Source: Halalkalicoccus tibetensis (GTDB taxonomy: Archaea; Halobacteriota; Halobacteria; Halobacteriales; Halalkalicoccaceae). From it: DNA of 64,000 nucleotides. The translations under genes and the position numbers were made by a program. The stretch spans positions 852,268-916,267 of the forward strand of contig NZ_JBBMXV010000001.1 of assembly GCF_037996645.1 (NCBI RefSeq), given 5' to 3'. Under the pieces are notes generated by a model, which was not told where the DNA came from, did no database searches, and was given only the letters and a program-made list of their open reading frames with translations. Of this stretch, positions 49,934 through 58,060 are shown piece after piece. Every line of letters begins with the position of its first letter. Position 1 is the stretch's first letter.

Positions 49934-50971
49934 TCACCGGGGCGTCAGGTCGACCGCCTCGGCGAGCAGTTCGTGCGATCGCAGCACGTCCTCGGGGTCG
50001 GCGATCTGGTTCTGGACGACGACTTCGTCGACGCCCGCCTGCTCGGTCATTCGTTCTAGGAGTTCCCGGACGGTCGAGGGACTGCCCGAGATCCGCCGGG
50101 GCCACTCGCCGGGCTCGATATCCGTCGGGGTCGGCTCGGGCACGGAGCCGAGCTCCTCGATGGCCTCCTCGGCGGAGTGGATCGGCGGGCGGTCGGTCTG
50201 GCCGCGCTGGAGGCGTCGGTGGGCCGCCACGCTCGGCGCGCGCAGCCGCGCGGCCTCCTCGTCGGTCTCGGCGCAGGTCACGTTGAGCGCGATCGAGCCC
50301 CGGGGCTCGTCGGGCCCGGCGCCGAAGGGCGAGGGCTCGAAGTTCTCACGGTAGGCCTCGAGAGCTCTGACGGCCGGCTCGGGCCTGATGAACGCAGCGA
50401 AGCAGTAGGGAAGCCCCAGCTCGCCGGCGATCTCGGCGCTCGAGGGGCTCGAGCCGAGCACCCAGGTCTCGGGAACGGAGTCGCGCGAGCGCGCGACGTC
50501 GAGCTGGCTGAAGGGATGGTCGTCGTCGAACCCGTTGTGGAGGTGTTTGGCGGTCTCCTCGATCCTCTCGGCGTGGTCGTCGGTCCGCCGGCGCTGCTCG
50601 TCCCGATCGGCCTGCAGCGCGTAGTCACTCACCGGGTTTCCGGTGGCCCGGCCGAGCCCGAGGTCGATCCGGCCCGGGGCCATCGCGTCGAGGACGCCGA
50701 ACGTCTCTGCGACCTTGTAGGGACTGTAGTGGTTGAGCAACACCGTCCCGGAGCCGACCCTGATGGCGTCGGTCTCGGCGGCGATGCGGGCGATCAACAC
50801 CTCGGGGGTGGTGCTCGCGAGCCGGTCGACGAAGTCGTGGTGTTCGGCGACCCAGAACCGCGAATAGCCGAGCTCCTCGGCGTGCTGTGCCCGCTCTACG
50901 GTGTTCTCGAAGGCCTCCGTTGCCGTCCCCCCTTCGGGGATCGGCGCGAGGTCGACGATCGATAGGTCCAC
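49934..50971 (-). CDS. LLM-class flavin-dependent oxidoreductase (luciferase-like)
   Basis: This 345-residue bacterial-luciferase-like monooxygenase shows the typical opening L-S-I-V-D-L-A-P-I-P-E-G and A-E-E-L-G-Y-S-R-F-W-V-A-E-H-H, then V-G-S-G-T-V-L-L-N-H-Y-S-P-Y-K-V-A-E-T-F and R-I-D-L-G-L-G-R-A-T-G. A late W-V-L-G-S-S-P-S-S-A matches the flavin-binding strand. It uses FMN or F420; the substrate is unknown. Length is standard. The gene is not part of an evident operon. Confidence 0.92.
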   Translation of the reverse strand: MDLSIVDLAPIPEGGTATEAFENTVERAQHAEELGYSRFWVAEHHDFVDRLASTTPEVLIARIAAETDAIRVGSGTVLLNHYSPYKVAETFGVLDAMAPGRIDLGLGRATGNPVSDYALQADRDEQRRRTDDHAERIEETAKHLHNGFDDDHPFSQLDVARSRDSVPETWVLGSSPSSAEIAGELGLPYCFAAFIRPEPAVRALEAYRENFEPSPFGAGPDEPRGSIALNVTCAETDEEAARLRAPSVAAHRRLQRGQTDRPPIHSAEEAIEELGSVPEPTPTDIEPGEWPRRISGSPSTVRELLERMTEQAGVDEVVVQNQIADPEDVLRSHELLAEAVDLTPR

Positions 50972-51092
50972 ACCTCGCCTCGGAGAAGCGGCGGGTTAAG
51001 GGTGGGGCTCCCGGCAGGCGGTTCGGAGAACGGCCGACCGACCTCCAGTCCCCGTCCAAACGGTTATCCTGGCGGCCCCTGAACGGGGCCGT

Positions 51093-51761
51093 GTGAGCGA
51101 GCGCGAACGCGGCGAGGGGAGCCCGATCCACTCGACGGGCGACCGGCGGACGGGCGAGGCGGCCCACGACCACCGGTCGTTCTACGACTTCTTCGTCGAC
51201 CTCATCCGGGGCGGGCTGGGCCAGACCGCGCTGTTCAGCCTGCCCGCCCTCTGGATCCTCGCCTCGACGCCGGTCTACACGGTCGAGGTGGCGACCGGCG
51301 CGGTCGTCTCGATCGTCACGCTCTCGTTGTTACTCGCGCTGTTTCGCGGCGGTCATCTCGAAATCGGACGCCCGTGGCCCGTCCTGTCGGGCCGAACGCT
51401 CTCGACGAGCGCCGGCTGGCGGGCGGTCCTCACCCGCGCGGTCTACCTCTCGAGCACGCTCAGCCTCGCGGCCTACGGCGGCGTGCTCGTCGAGACCGCT
51501 TCCGGCCTCCCGTTGTTGAACGCGCTGGTCGCGCTGGCGCTGAGCGCCCTGGGACTCGCGCTGCTGCCCTCGCTGTCGGCCGACTCGCTGCGGGCGCGGC
51601 GCCGCCGGTTCGGCTACTGCCTGCTGGGCCTGCTGCCGATGGCGGCCGTTCTGGCGCTCGCGGCCCCGGCGGGGATCGACCCCTCGATCGGGCTCGCGGT
51701 CCTTCTCTTGGTGGGGTCGCTCCGGGTCGACACCCGGCCGCTCGGCGGGCAGCACCGATAG
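51093..51761 (+). CDS. Multi-helix membrane protein (GTG start)
   Basis: This 222-residue protein starts at GTG with a charged 30-residue N-terminus, then four to six hydrophobic helices (about 40-62, 65-87, 110-135, 140-160, 170-210). The N-terminal F-Y-D-F-F-V-D-L-I-R-G-G-L-G-Q segment looks amphipathic. I do not recognise a family. It is convergent with the following membrane-protein gene (two-base gap between stop codons). The AGC-GAG codons after GTG give M-S-E-R-E-R, a common halophile start. Confidence 0.65.
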   Translation: MSERERGEGSPIHSTGDRRTGEAAHDHRSFYDFFVDLIRGGLGQTALFSLPALWILASTPVYTVEVATGAVVSIVTLSLLLALFRGGHLEIGRPWPVLSGRTLSTSAGWRAVLTRAVYLSSTLSLAAYGGVLVETASGLPLLNALVALALSALGLALLPSLSADSLRARRRRFGYCLLGLLPMAAVLALAAPAGIDPSIGLAVLLLVGSLRVDTRPLGGQHR

Positions 51762-51763
51762 CG

Positions 51764-52789
51764 TTACTGCTCCCAGTCGATGGCGGTCGTTCGCTCCGAC
51801 CGGCGGAGGATGAAGGGGCCGAGCGCGCCGGTCCGTTTGGAGATGGTCGCGATCCGGACCACGTAGACGGCGAGCAGGAAGAAGGGCACCAGCGAGAGCG
51901 TCGCGCTGGCGCTCACGACCCACACCATGTTGTCGACGCCGAGCGTCCCGCCGGGGAGCGCCTCCGGGGTCAGATAGAGCACCGTCGCGATCGATCCGAT
52001 CAACGCCGGGATCGCCGCGTAGAGGATCGATCGGGTGAGGCCGACGAGCTCCCACTGGAAGTACAGCGACTTGAAATGTTCGAGCGCCGGGCCGAACAGC
52101 GTCAGGATAGCGACCAGCTCGTCGAACGCCTCGAGGTCCTCCTCCGCGAGGCTGTCGCCGTGTTCGTCCCGGAGCCGGCGCACCGCGTAGATCTTCCAGG
52201 AGTAGTTGTAGTTCAGCCCCGAGCGCAAGACGTCGAACTCCCCGAACTCCGCCGTCTCCAGCTGTGCGTAGATCTCCTCGGAGTTCTTGACGACGTTCTC
52301 GACGAGCTGATCCGTCCGGTCGCACAGCTCCTGGTCGTCGTTGTCGCTGACCGCCTCCCGGAGCGCCTCGGCCCGCTCGGCGCTGGTCTCGACGAGCGCC
52401 TGGAGGAACTGCGCCGGATCGGGCGGGCCGATCGTCCCGAACAGCACCTCGACCTCGCGTCGGAACTCCATGGCCTCGTCCATCCACTGGTGGTGATCGC
52501 CCAGCTGGCCGATCTCCTGGGAGAGCACCAGCTGGTTGATCGAGACGACGAGCGTGACGCCGGTGATGAGTGCGGCGATGAGCGCCTGGAAGGCGGTTTC
52601 GACCGGTGCCGTGCTCGCCATCGCCTCCCGGAGCGGCGGCGCCGCCGCCCCGAGGGCGACCAACGCCACGAAGGAGACCGCCGAGAGCAGCCCCGCGATC
52701 AGCCACCGGTTCGCGTCGAGAAAGAGCCAGTGGGCGATCCGGCTCTCGCCGCTCCGTCCCCGCAGCGTGTCGTCCGACGCCCCGTCCAT
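51764..52789 (-). CDS. Four-helix membrane protein with coiled cytoplasmic region
   Basis: This 341-residue protein has two N-terminal helices (about 27-47 and 60-85), a long charged helical region (about 100-235, with E-F-R-R-E-V-E-V-L-F, S-E-E-I-Y-A-Q-L-E) and two C-terminal helices (about 250-275 and 285-310). It resembles haloarchaeal uncharacterised membrane proteins. No catalytic motif is evident. The ATG at 52789 (M-D-G-A-S-D-D) is preferred: the longer frame crosses an intergenic region with a Cys/His/Arg-rich nonsense N-terminus. Confidence 0.7.
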   Translation of the reverse strand: MDGASDDTLRGRSGESRIAHWLFLDANRWLIAGLLSAVSFVALVALGAAAPPLREAMASTAPVETAFQALIAALITGVTLVVSINQLVLSQEIGQLGDHHQWMDEAMEFRREVEVLFGTIGPPDPAQFLQALVETSAERAEALREAVSDNDDQELCDRTDQLVENVVKNSEEIYAQLETAEFGEFDVLRSGLNYNYSWKIYAVRRLRDEHGDSLAEEDLEAFDELVAILTLFGPALEHFKSLYFQWELVGLTRSILYAAIPALIGSIATVLYLTPEALPGGTLGVDNMVWVVSASATLSLVPFFLLAVYVVRIATISKRTGALGPFILRRSERTTAIDWEQ

Positions 52790-53061
52790 GGCCGACCTAC
52801 AGGGCCCGTGCTGAAATGGGTTGAGATGGCGCCCACGGGCGGCGAACGAGCGGGCCCGAACGATCACTGGGCCCGTAGTGGCTCGTCCGTACTCTATGGC
52901 ATATATTACCACTCTAGAGGTCGGCGAGATCCCGGAATCCGGGCGGGAGTCGGCCATGCCGATCAGTTCACTAGAGTATGAAGGAATATGGTTCAATAAC
53001 AAAATATTTCTCAGTTTATCGTGCATTCAATATATAACGGTGGATGATATAACTCGGATAG
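52790..53061. other. AT-rich intergenic stretch
   Basis: No gene is supported here. The right half (about 52900-53050) is markedly AT-rich, with several TATA-like elements (e.g. AAAATATTTC, TATATAAC), and leads into a microprotein candidate at 53062. Confidence 0.4.
53030..53037 (+). promoter_or_regulatory. TATA box for microprotein at 53062
   Basis: ATATATAA lies 25-32 bases before the ATG at 53062, the spacing typical of leaderless haloarchaeal transcripts. Confidence 0.45.
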
Positions 53062-53172
53062 ATGAAGCCGTATCAGTTCCAGGATCGGATCATAGGCAGC
53101 GAACACGGGGAAACCGACGGCCCGGAAACGCCGGATGGTGGCCCGCTGATCATGACCGTCAGCGGCCCGTAG
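53062..53172 (+). CDS. Candidate 36-residue leaderless microprotein
   Basis: ATG at 53062 opens a 36-codon frame for an acidic peptide: M-K-P-Y-Q-F-Q-D-R-I-I-G-S-E-H, then T-P-D-G-G-P-L-I-M-T-V-S-G-P at the end. Support comes from the TATA box at correct distance and from the acidic, halophile-like composition, in contrast with the basic antisense frame at 53073-53267. No family recognised. It lies upstream of the Bat-type regulator at 53317. It could be a chance frame. Confidence 0.4.
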   Translation: MKPYQFQDRIIGSEHGETDGPETPDGGPLIMTVSGP

Positions 53173-53316
53173 CGGACCCGTAACTGTTCGACCTCGACAC
53201 CACCAGCCCGAGCTGCTGGGCGGAAGCCGAAACGGTATGAAACAGCAGAACCTGTAAACTGCAACACTATAACTGACTGACCAAGGAGGTTTTACTCGGT
53301 CTCACCTACGTGATGT

Positions 53317-53961
53317 ATGGCGATCGAAGCCACGTTCACCGATAGTCAGTTTCCGTTGGCTGCCGTTTTCTCCGCCCTCCCTGACGTACGAATCGAGCTC
53401 GACCGCGTCATCCCGACGGATGCAGCGATCGTACCATACTTCTGGGTACAGGGCGCTGATGCAGCCAGTATCGATACGAGCGACATCGACCATCCTGGTA
53501 TTCGTGATACGCGGGTGATTGATACCGTCGACAACAACGCGCTCGTCCGTGTCGAGTGGAACCTCGAACACGAGAGCGTCTTGACTGCGATTCTCGAAAC
53601 GGACGTGGTCCTCGTGTCGGCCATCGGGAAGCAGGACGAGTGGACGTTCGATGTCCGCGGGAACGATCAGCAGACCCTCTCTGACTTCCGATCGTACTGC
53701 CAAGAACACGACATTCCGGTGGAGCTGACCCACCTTCATGCACTCTCACCGTTACATTCGGATCTGGAATCCGATCTCACCGACGCCCAACGGGAGGCGT
53801 TGACGCTCGCGTATGCTCGTGGCTACTACGATTCCCCACGGCAAGTACCGCAACAAGCGATCGCTGACGAACTGAGGATCACGAGACAAGCCGTGGCCTC
53901 GCGGCTGCAACGGGGTACCAGACGGCTCGTTGCGAGTACGTTGATTACGTCCGACGAATAG
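53317..53961 (+). CDS. Bat-type HTH transcriptional regulator
   Basis: This 214-residue protein has an N-terminal Bat-like sensing domain (about 1-145) and a C-terminal HTH_10 domain (about 155-207): L-T-D-A-Q-R-E-A-L-T-L-A-Y, G-Y-Y-D-S-P-R-Q, A-D-E-L-R-I-T-R-Q-A-V-A-S-R-L-Q-R-G. These match the bacterio-opsin-activator DNA-binding domain. No PAS or GAF domain, so the signal likely comes through a partner. An element AGGTTTTACT lies about 24-34 bases upstream. The gene is less G+C rich than the core neighbours. Confidence 0.9.
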   Translation: MAIEATFTDSQFPLAAVFSALPDVRIELDRVIPTDAAIVPYFWVQGADAASIDTSDIDHPGIRDTRVIDTVDNNALVRVEWNLEHESVLTAILETDVVLVSAIGKQDEWTFDVRGNDQQTLSDFRSYCQEHDIPVELTHLHALSPLHSDLESDLTDAQREALTLAYARGYYDSPRQVPQQAIADELRITRQAVASRLQRGTRRLVASTLITSDE

Positions 53962-54025
53962 ACGGATAAACCTGTTACCCAAGCAAAGGCCAGGCTCAAC
54001 CGCGAAACGGCCCTAGTAGACAGCA

Positions 54026-54421
54026 GTGACAGCAACTGGGCCCCACAGTGGTAGAACGAACGACACCCTCCGAGAGGCGGTCGTTGAAGACGGTGGCTAT
54101 CCGGATCTAACGATCGAGTCATACCTCCTCCGATCGGCGGAGGGGATCAGCTATCACGAAGACGAGATGGTCTATCGGTTGGAGTACGATCCGTCGATCG
54201 ACAAACCGAGTCGGGCCGTGGTCGCTGCAGTCGCGACGATGACCCACACGGATCCGCTGGATCTCGATCCCCTCTACCGGGAGATCGATACGGACGCGTT
54301 CAACGACCTGTTCGCGCCGGCCCTGACCGACACTGGACGACGGGGACAGGTCCGCTTTCAGTACAGCGGCTTCGAGGTCAGGGCGACCAGCCACGGCGTG
54401 ATAGAGGTCGATCCGAGATGA
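54026..54421 (+). CDS. HalOD1 output-domain protein (GTG start)
   Basis: This 131-residue protein has a C-terminal half matching the haloarchaeal HalOD1 output domain: V-A-A-V-A-T-M-T-H-T-D-P-L-D-L-D-P-L-Y, D-A-F-N-D-L-F, and Q-V-R-F-Q-Y-S-G-F-E-V-R-A-T-S-H-G-V-I-E-V. HalOD1 domains are often found alone or fused to response regulators; their function is unknown. The GTG start at 54026 gives a 35-residue N-terminal extension of doubtful value; an internal start is possible. Its end overlaps the next gene's ATG (ATGA). Confidence 0.85.
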   Translation: MTATGPHSGRTNDTLREAVVEDGGYPDLTIESYLLRSAEGISYHEDEMVYRLEYDPSIDKPSRAVVAAVATMTHTDPLDLDPLYREIDTDAFNDLFAPALTDTGRRGQVRFQYSGFEVRATSHGVIEVDPR

Positions 54422-54639
54422 CGTCCGTCGAATTCGTCGATACTGACGGTGCCACGGGGACGATCTTTGCGGATCTGGCGATCGACTACGAGGGACGGTT
54501 TGCTGAGACGATCGACGCCGTCGTCTCGTCGGTGGACTGTGACGGAACCGCGACTGATGACGATCTCCAAGACGTCTCGGTGGAGCTCTATCTAGAAGGC
54601 CATTTCGCGAAACTCGATCTCGTTCGTGGCGAGTCGTGA
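54418..54639 (+). CDS. Small acidic protein co-transcribed with HalOD1 gene
   Basis: This 73-residue acidic protein is linked by an ATGA overlap with the HalOD1 gene, which makes translational coupling likely. Sequence: F-V-D-T-D-G-A-T-G-T-I-F-A-D-L-A-I-D-Y-E-G, then D-V-S-V-E-L-Y-L-E-G-H-F-A-K-L-D-L. No motif known. It may be a partner of the HalOD1 protein. The following 170 bases hold no convincing gene up to tRNA-Trp. Confidence 0.6.
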   Translation: MTSVEFVDTDGATGTIFADLAIDYEGRFAETIDAVVSSVDCDGTATDDDLQDVSVELYLEGHFAKLDLVRGES

Positions 54640-54809
54640 CCGCAATGGAGCGTTTTGCCGGGCTGCGATTTCTCACTCGGAGGTGGCGTGTTCAGAGAAC
54701 GTACAATCAGGGGCGTTTGCGATCGCATTCGACGTTCACGACGAGGGGCTTCAGCGCCACCCCGTACCGAGAGCGTACCTGATCCGATCTTCTGATGACG
54801 GCAGAAGTA

Positions 54810-54988
54810 TGGGGTCGGAGGGATTTGAACCCCCGATCGACTGATATCTCCGGCCGCGTCTCGGTACTCCAGAGGGTCGTCAACGCGAACCGATGATCAG
54901 TCGGCCGCTCTGTATATCAGTCTGGAGTCTCGTCACCGAACGCGGTGCCTCTGGAGTCAGTCGCCATTCCGGGCTTGGCCACGACCCC
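54810..54988 (-). tRNA. tRNA-Trp (CCA) with ~105-base intron
   Basis: Reading leftward from 54988, the acceptor strand GGGGTCG pairs with CGACCCC at the 3' end (54817-54811, then discriminator A at 54810). The D-arm GCCA...TGGC, the anticodon stem ACTGA/TCAGT and the T-loop GGTTCAAATCC are clear. The anticodon CCA is in CTCCAG. After this the gene is interrupted by ~105 bases (about 54950-54846) that end just before ATCAGTC of the 3' half. The intron contains CTGA and TGACGA-like boxes, fitting the known haloarchaeal pre-tRNA-Trp intron that acts as a box C/D methylation guide. A CTTTAGG box about 25-32 bases upstream is its promoter. Confidence 0.93.
54846..54950 (-). ncRNA. Intron of tRNA-Trp, probable box C/D guide RNA
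   Basis: This ~105-base intron lies between G37 and the 3' half of the anticodon stem. In other haloarchaea this intron guides 2'-O-methylation of the tRNA itself. Here GGTGACGAG and CTGA motifs are in positions that could be boxes C/C' and D/D'. The exact splice sites (bulge-helix-bulge) were placed by pairing and may be off by one or two bases. Confidence 0.7.
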
Positions 54989-55028
54989 GCATCCCACGAT
55001 ATGACCAAACGGCCTAAAGGGGTTTCGA

Positions 55029-55256
55029 TTACTCCCGATCGGTCTCGCTCCACCCACAGTCCTGGCACTTATAGCCGGTGACGAACTCGCTGACGCTCGG
55101 CATGTAGCCCACTTCGAGGACGTCCCCGCCACACTCGGGACACTCCCTGTCGGCGTCCTCGATCTCCGTGGCCTCCATCACGTCGGCGTCCTCGATCAGC
55201 TCGGCGAGTCCCGACGGGTTCACCATCCGGCCCTCGACGACGCGGTTCTGGTCCAT
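55029..55256 (-). CDS. Zinc-ribbon protein (DUF5795-like)
   Basis: This 75-residue protein starts M-D-Q-N-R-V-V-E-G-R-M-V and has a two-knuckle zinc ribbon: C-P-E-C-G-G near residue 39 and C-Q-D-C-G-W near 65, with the intervening V-G-Y-M-P-S-V-S-E-F-V-T-G-Y-K. From memory this is the haloarchaeal DUF5795 family, commonly next to DUF5794 as here. Function unknown, perhaps transcription or RNA-linked. The upstream in-frame ATG at 55280 adds eight unconserved residues. Confidence 0.82.
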   Translation of the reverse strand: MDQNRVVEGRMVNPSGLAELIEDADVMEATEIEDADRECPECGGDVLEVGYMPSVSEFVTGYKCQDCGWSETDRE

Positions 55257-55292
55257 GGGTCGACCAGGCCCGCCGGCCACAAAAACGCCGCG

Positions 55293-56162
55293 CTACAGCC
55301 AGGGTTCGCGCTCGCTGTCGGCCGCGTAGCCCGCCGGCCGCCCCTCGCCGTCGTCCTCCTCGGACCACGACCCGGAGTCGCCGTTGTCGTCGTTCGCCCC
55401 GGTCAGGCGGTCGCTGACCCCGCTCCCGGGATCGAACGCGAGCACGCCCGCGACGATCAGCACCACCAGCGGCGCCTGCTCGAACGCCACCCCGAGAAGC
55501 GACAGCGGGAGCACACCGAGCGCGATCGCGCTGCCGAAGCGAAAGGAGTCGATGTCGAGGTTCCGGCGCAGCCAGGGGCCGAACAGCGCGACCCCCAGCG
55601 CGAAGGCGACGCCGACGCCCGCGGCGGCGACCGCCCGCAGGATCAGCCCCGGATCGGGCACCAACACGAGTTCGGCACCGGCGGGGTCGACGCTCGCGAT
55701 GAACCCCAGCCCGACGATCACGCCGGGCGAGGGGAGGTACTCGCCGATCCGTGCGCTCGCGGTCTTGGCGGCGATCGCGGCGATCACCAGCGCGGCGAAC
55801 CGTTCGAAGATCGCGAGGTCGAGCACGCTGGCGATCGTCGGCGCGAGGGCGGCCTCCAGCGCGGCGAGCGGCAACAGGCCGGCCCCGATCAGCAGGACGA
55901 TCTTCGCCTGCTCCCTGGGCGTGCCGTCCATCTCCGCGAGGATGACCGCGAGGACGGCGCTCCCGCCGAAGACGAGCAGGCCCACCTGGACGATGCCCGC
56001 GATCGAGTCGATCCCGCCCGCGAGGATCAGCGCGGGGAAGATCCCGTCGATCAGCGGGAGGACCATCACGATCGCGAGCAGCTTCGTCGGGCCCGAGACG
56101 GCCTCCCGGAGCCCGAGCGCCCGCTCCAGCCTGAGCGCGACAGGGTGCTGGGAGCTACTCAT
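55293..56162 (-). CDS. Multi-helix membrane protein (DUF5794-like)
   Basis: This 289-residue protein has about seven hydrophobic helices between residues 25 and 245 and an acidic C-terminal tail (about 250-289). It opens M-S-S-S-Q-H-P-V-A-L-R-L-E-R-A-L-G-L-R-E-A-V-S-G-P-T-K-L-L. It matches my recollection of haloarchaeal DUF5794, usually paired with DUF5795. Small helices with Gly-Pro turns suggest a transporter-like fold, but no motif supports one. It is 36 bases upstream of the zinc-ribbon gene on the same strand. Confidence 0.8.
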   Translation of the reverse strand: MSSSQHPVALRLERALGLREAVSGPTKLLAIVMVLPLIDGIFPALILAGGIDSIAGIVQVGLLVFGGSAVLAVILAEMDGTPREQAKIVLLIGAGLLPLAALEAALAPTIASVLDLAIFERFAALVIAAIAAKTASARIGEYLPSPGVIVGLGFIASVDPAGAELVLVPDPGLILRAVAAAGVGVAFALGVALFGPWLRRNLDIDSFRFGSAIALGVLPLSLLGVAFEQAPLVVLIVAGVLAFDPGSGVSDRLTGANDDNGDSGSWSEEDDGEGRPAGYAADSEREPWL

Positions 56163-56538
56163 GGCGGTACCGCAACGGGACGCGTGGTCTGGAGCTCGCT
56201 TCCGACCGCCGCACGCGAGTCCAGGTGGACCCTATCAGAGTCGCGAATTTGGTGAACGTGCTGTCGAATCTGGTATCCGATCGACCGACACACCACACGT
56301 TCGCGCTGATAGCGTCCATACCTGAAACAACGATTATGAACATCTATAAGCGTTGTGTGGGTGATGTAGCCACTCCGCAGTACGCACGTCCGACCACGAG
56401 TGTACACTCCCGTCCGTTCGTCCACCGATCCGGGCGTGGAGTGGCGTAACACACTCTTCGAGAACCGACCACGTGAGGGACGACCCCACACGGGTGGCGT
56501 CTCGCAACCCTTTTGGATCGGGGTGGCAGACGATTTAT
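56163..56538. other. Intergenic region between DUF5794-like gene and guaB
   Basis: I see no convincing gene in these 376 bases. A TATA-like TCTATAAG at 56342-56349 is not followed by a supported frame: a short frame from 56336 gives a basic peptide. A weak CCTTTTGGA box at about 56509-56517 lies 22-30 bases before the guaB ATG and is the better guaB promoter candidate. Confidence 0.45.
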
Positions 56539-58020
56539 ATGGCGAGTAACGCTTTCCTCGACAAGCTCGACATCCCCGAAGCGCTGACGTTCGACGACGT
56601 ACTGCTTCGGCCGAAGGAGAGCCGAGTCGAACCCGACGACGCCGATCTCTCGACGCGCGTCTCGACGAACGTGGAGCTCAACGTCCCCGTCCTCTCGGCG
56701 GCGATGGACACCGTCACCGAGAGCGAGCTCGCGATCGAGATGGCCCGCCAGGGCGGGCTGGGCGTGCTCCACCGGAACATGGACGACGATCGGATGATCG
56801 AGGAGGTCGAGCGCGTCAAGCGCGCCGACGAGCTGATCATCCGCGACGTCGTCACTGCTGATCCCGAGCAGACGATCCAGGAGGTCGACCACATGATGGA
56901 GCGCGAGGGGGTAAGCGGCGCGCCCGTCATCGACGCGAACGACGAGGTCCTCGGGATCATCTCGGGCACCGACATCCGTCCCTACCTCGAGGTCGGCGAG
57001 CGCGACGCCGTTCGCGAGGCGATGACCGACGAGGTGATCACCGCTCCCGAGGACGTCTCCGCGCGCGAGGCGCTCGAGCTGATGTACGACCACAAGATCG
57101 AGCGCGTCCCGATCGTCGACGACGACAACCGCCTGCAGGGGCTGGTCACCATGCAGGGGATCCTCCAGCGCCGGGAGTACGACGACGCGGTCCACGACGA
57201 CGACGACCGGCTGCGGGTCGGCGTCGCGGTCGGCCCCTTCGAGGAGGAGCGGGCGGTCGCCGCCGACGAGGCCGGCGCGGACGTGCTGTTCATCGACTGT
57301 GCGCACGCCCACAACATGAACGTCATCGACAGCGCCCGCGTCATCACCGAGAACGTCGGCGCGGACGTCGTCGTCGGCAACGTCGGCACCCGCGAGGCCG
57401 CCGAGGCCGTCGTCGACTTCGCCGACGGGATCAAGGTCGGGATCGGCCCCGGCTCGATCTGTACCACCCGCGTCGTCTCGGGGGCGGGGATGCCCCAGAT
57501 CACCGCCGTCGCGCAGGTCGCCGACGTCGCGAGCGAGCACGACGTCCCCGTGATCGCCGACGGCGGGATCCGCTACTCGGGCGACGCGATCAAGGCGATC
57601 GCCGCCGGCGCCGACGCCGTGATGCTCGGGTCGTACTTCGCCGGCACCGAGGAGGCGCCGGGGCGCGTCGTGACGATGAACGGCAAACGCTACAAGCAGT
57701 ATCGTGGGATGGGTTCGGTGGGGGCGATGCGCTCGGGCGGCGGCGACCGCTACCTGAAGGACGAACCCGACGACGAGGACGAGTACGTCCCCGAGGGCGT
57801 GGAGGCGGCCACGCCCTTCAAGGGCAGCCTCGAGAGCGAGCTCCACCAACTGACGGGGGGGATGAAAAGCGGGATGGGCTACGTCGGCGCCGACACCGTC
57901 CCCGGGTTCAAGGAGCGCGCGGAGTTCGTGCGCGTCTCCTCGGCGGGCCAGGCCGAGGGCCACGCACACGACGTCGTCATCACCGACGAGGCACCCAACT
58001 ACAGCCCGACCGAGGAGTAG
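56539..58020 (+). CDS. guaB: Inosine-5'-monophosphate dehydrogenase
   Basis: This 493-residue protein oxidises IMP to XMP, the committed step to GTP. It has L-T-F-D-D-V-L-L-R-P near the start, two CBS repeats (about 90-205, e.g. G-V-S-G-A-P-V-I-D and R-V-P-I-V-D-D-D), the catalytic loop G-P-G-S-I-C-T-T-R with Cys, I-A-D-G-G-I-R, and the flap G-M-G-S-V-G-A-M. The start at 56539 gives M-A-S-N-A-F-L-D-K-L, a short leader like that of homologues; the upstream frame to 56473 is unlikely. CBS repeats provide nucleotide regulation. Confidence 0.95.
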   Translation: MASNAFLDKLDIPEALTFDDVLLRPKESRVEPDDADLSTRVSTNVELNVPVLSAAMDTVTESELAIEMARQGGLGVLHRNMDDDRMIEEVERVKRADELIIRDVVTADPEQTIQEVDHMMEREGVSGAPVIDANDEVLGIISGTDIRPYLEVGERDAVREAMTDEVITAPEDVSAREALELMYDHKIERVPIVDDDNRLQGLVTMQGILQRREYDDAVHDDDDRLRVGVAVGPFEEERAVAADEAGADVLFIDCAHAHNMNVIDSARVITENVGADVVVGNVGTREAAEAVVDFADGIKVGIGPGSICTTRVVSGAGMPQITAVAQVADVASEHDVPVIADGGIRYSGDAIKAIAAGADAVMLGSYFAGTEEAPGRVVTMNGKRYKQYRGMGSVGAMRSGGGDRYLKDEPDDEDEYVPEGVEAATPFKGSLESELHQLTGGMKSGMGYVGADTVPGFKERAEFVRVSSAGQAEGHAHDVVITDEAPNYSPTEE

Positions 58021-58060
58021 GAAGGGGGCAACTCATTAGCCTGAGTCGGCTAGGGGCGAT

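Noticed and set aside
53073-53267. 64-codon minus-strand frame in the gap before the Bat regulator
   Set aside because: Basic composition with no promoter on that strand; the opposite-strand 36-codon frame has better support.
54626-54844. 72-codon frame running into tRNA-Trp
   Set aside because: Its 3' end overlaps the tRNA gene, and there is no promoter or family match.
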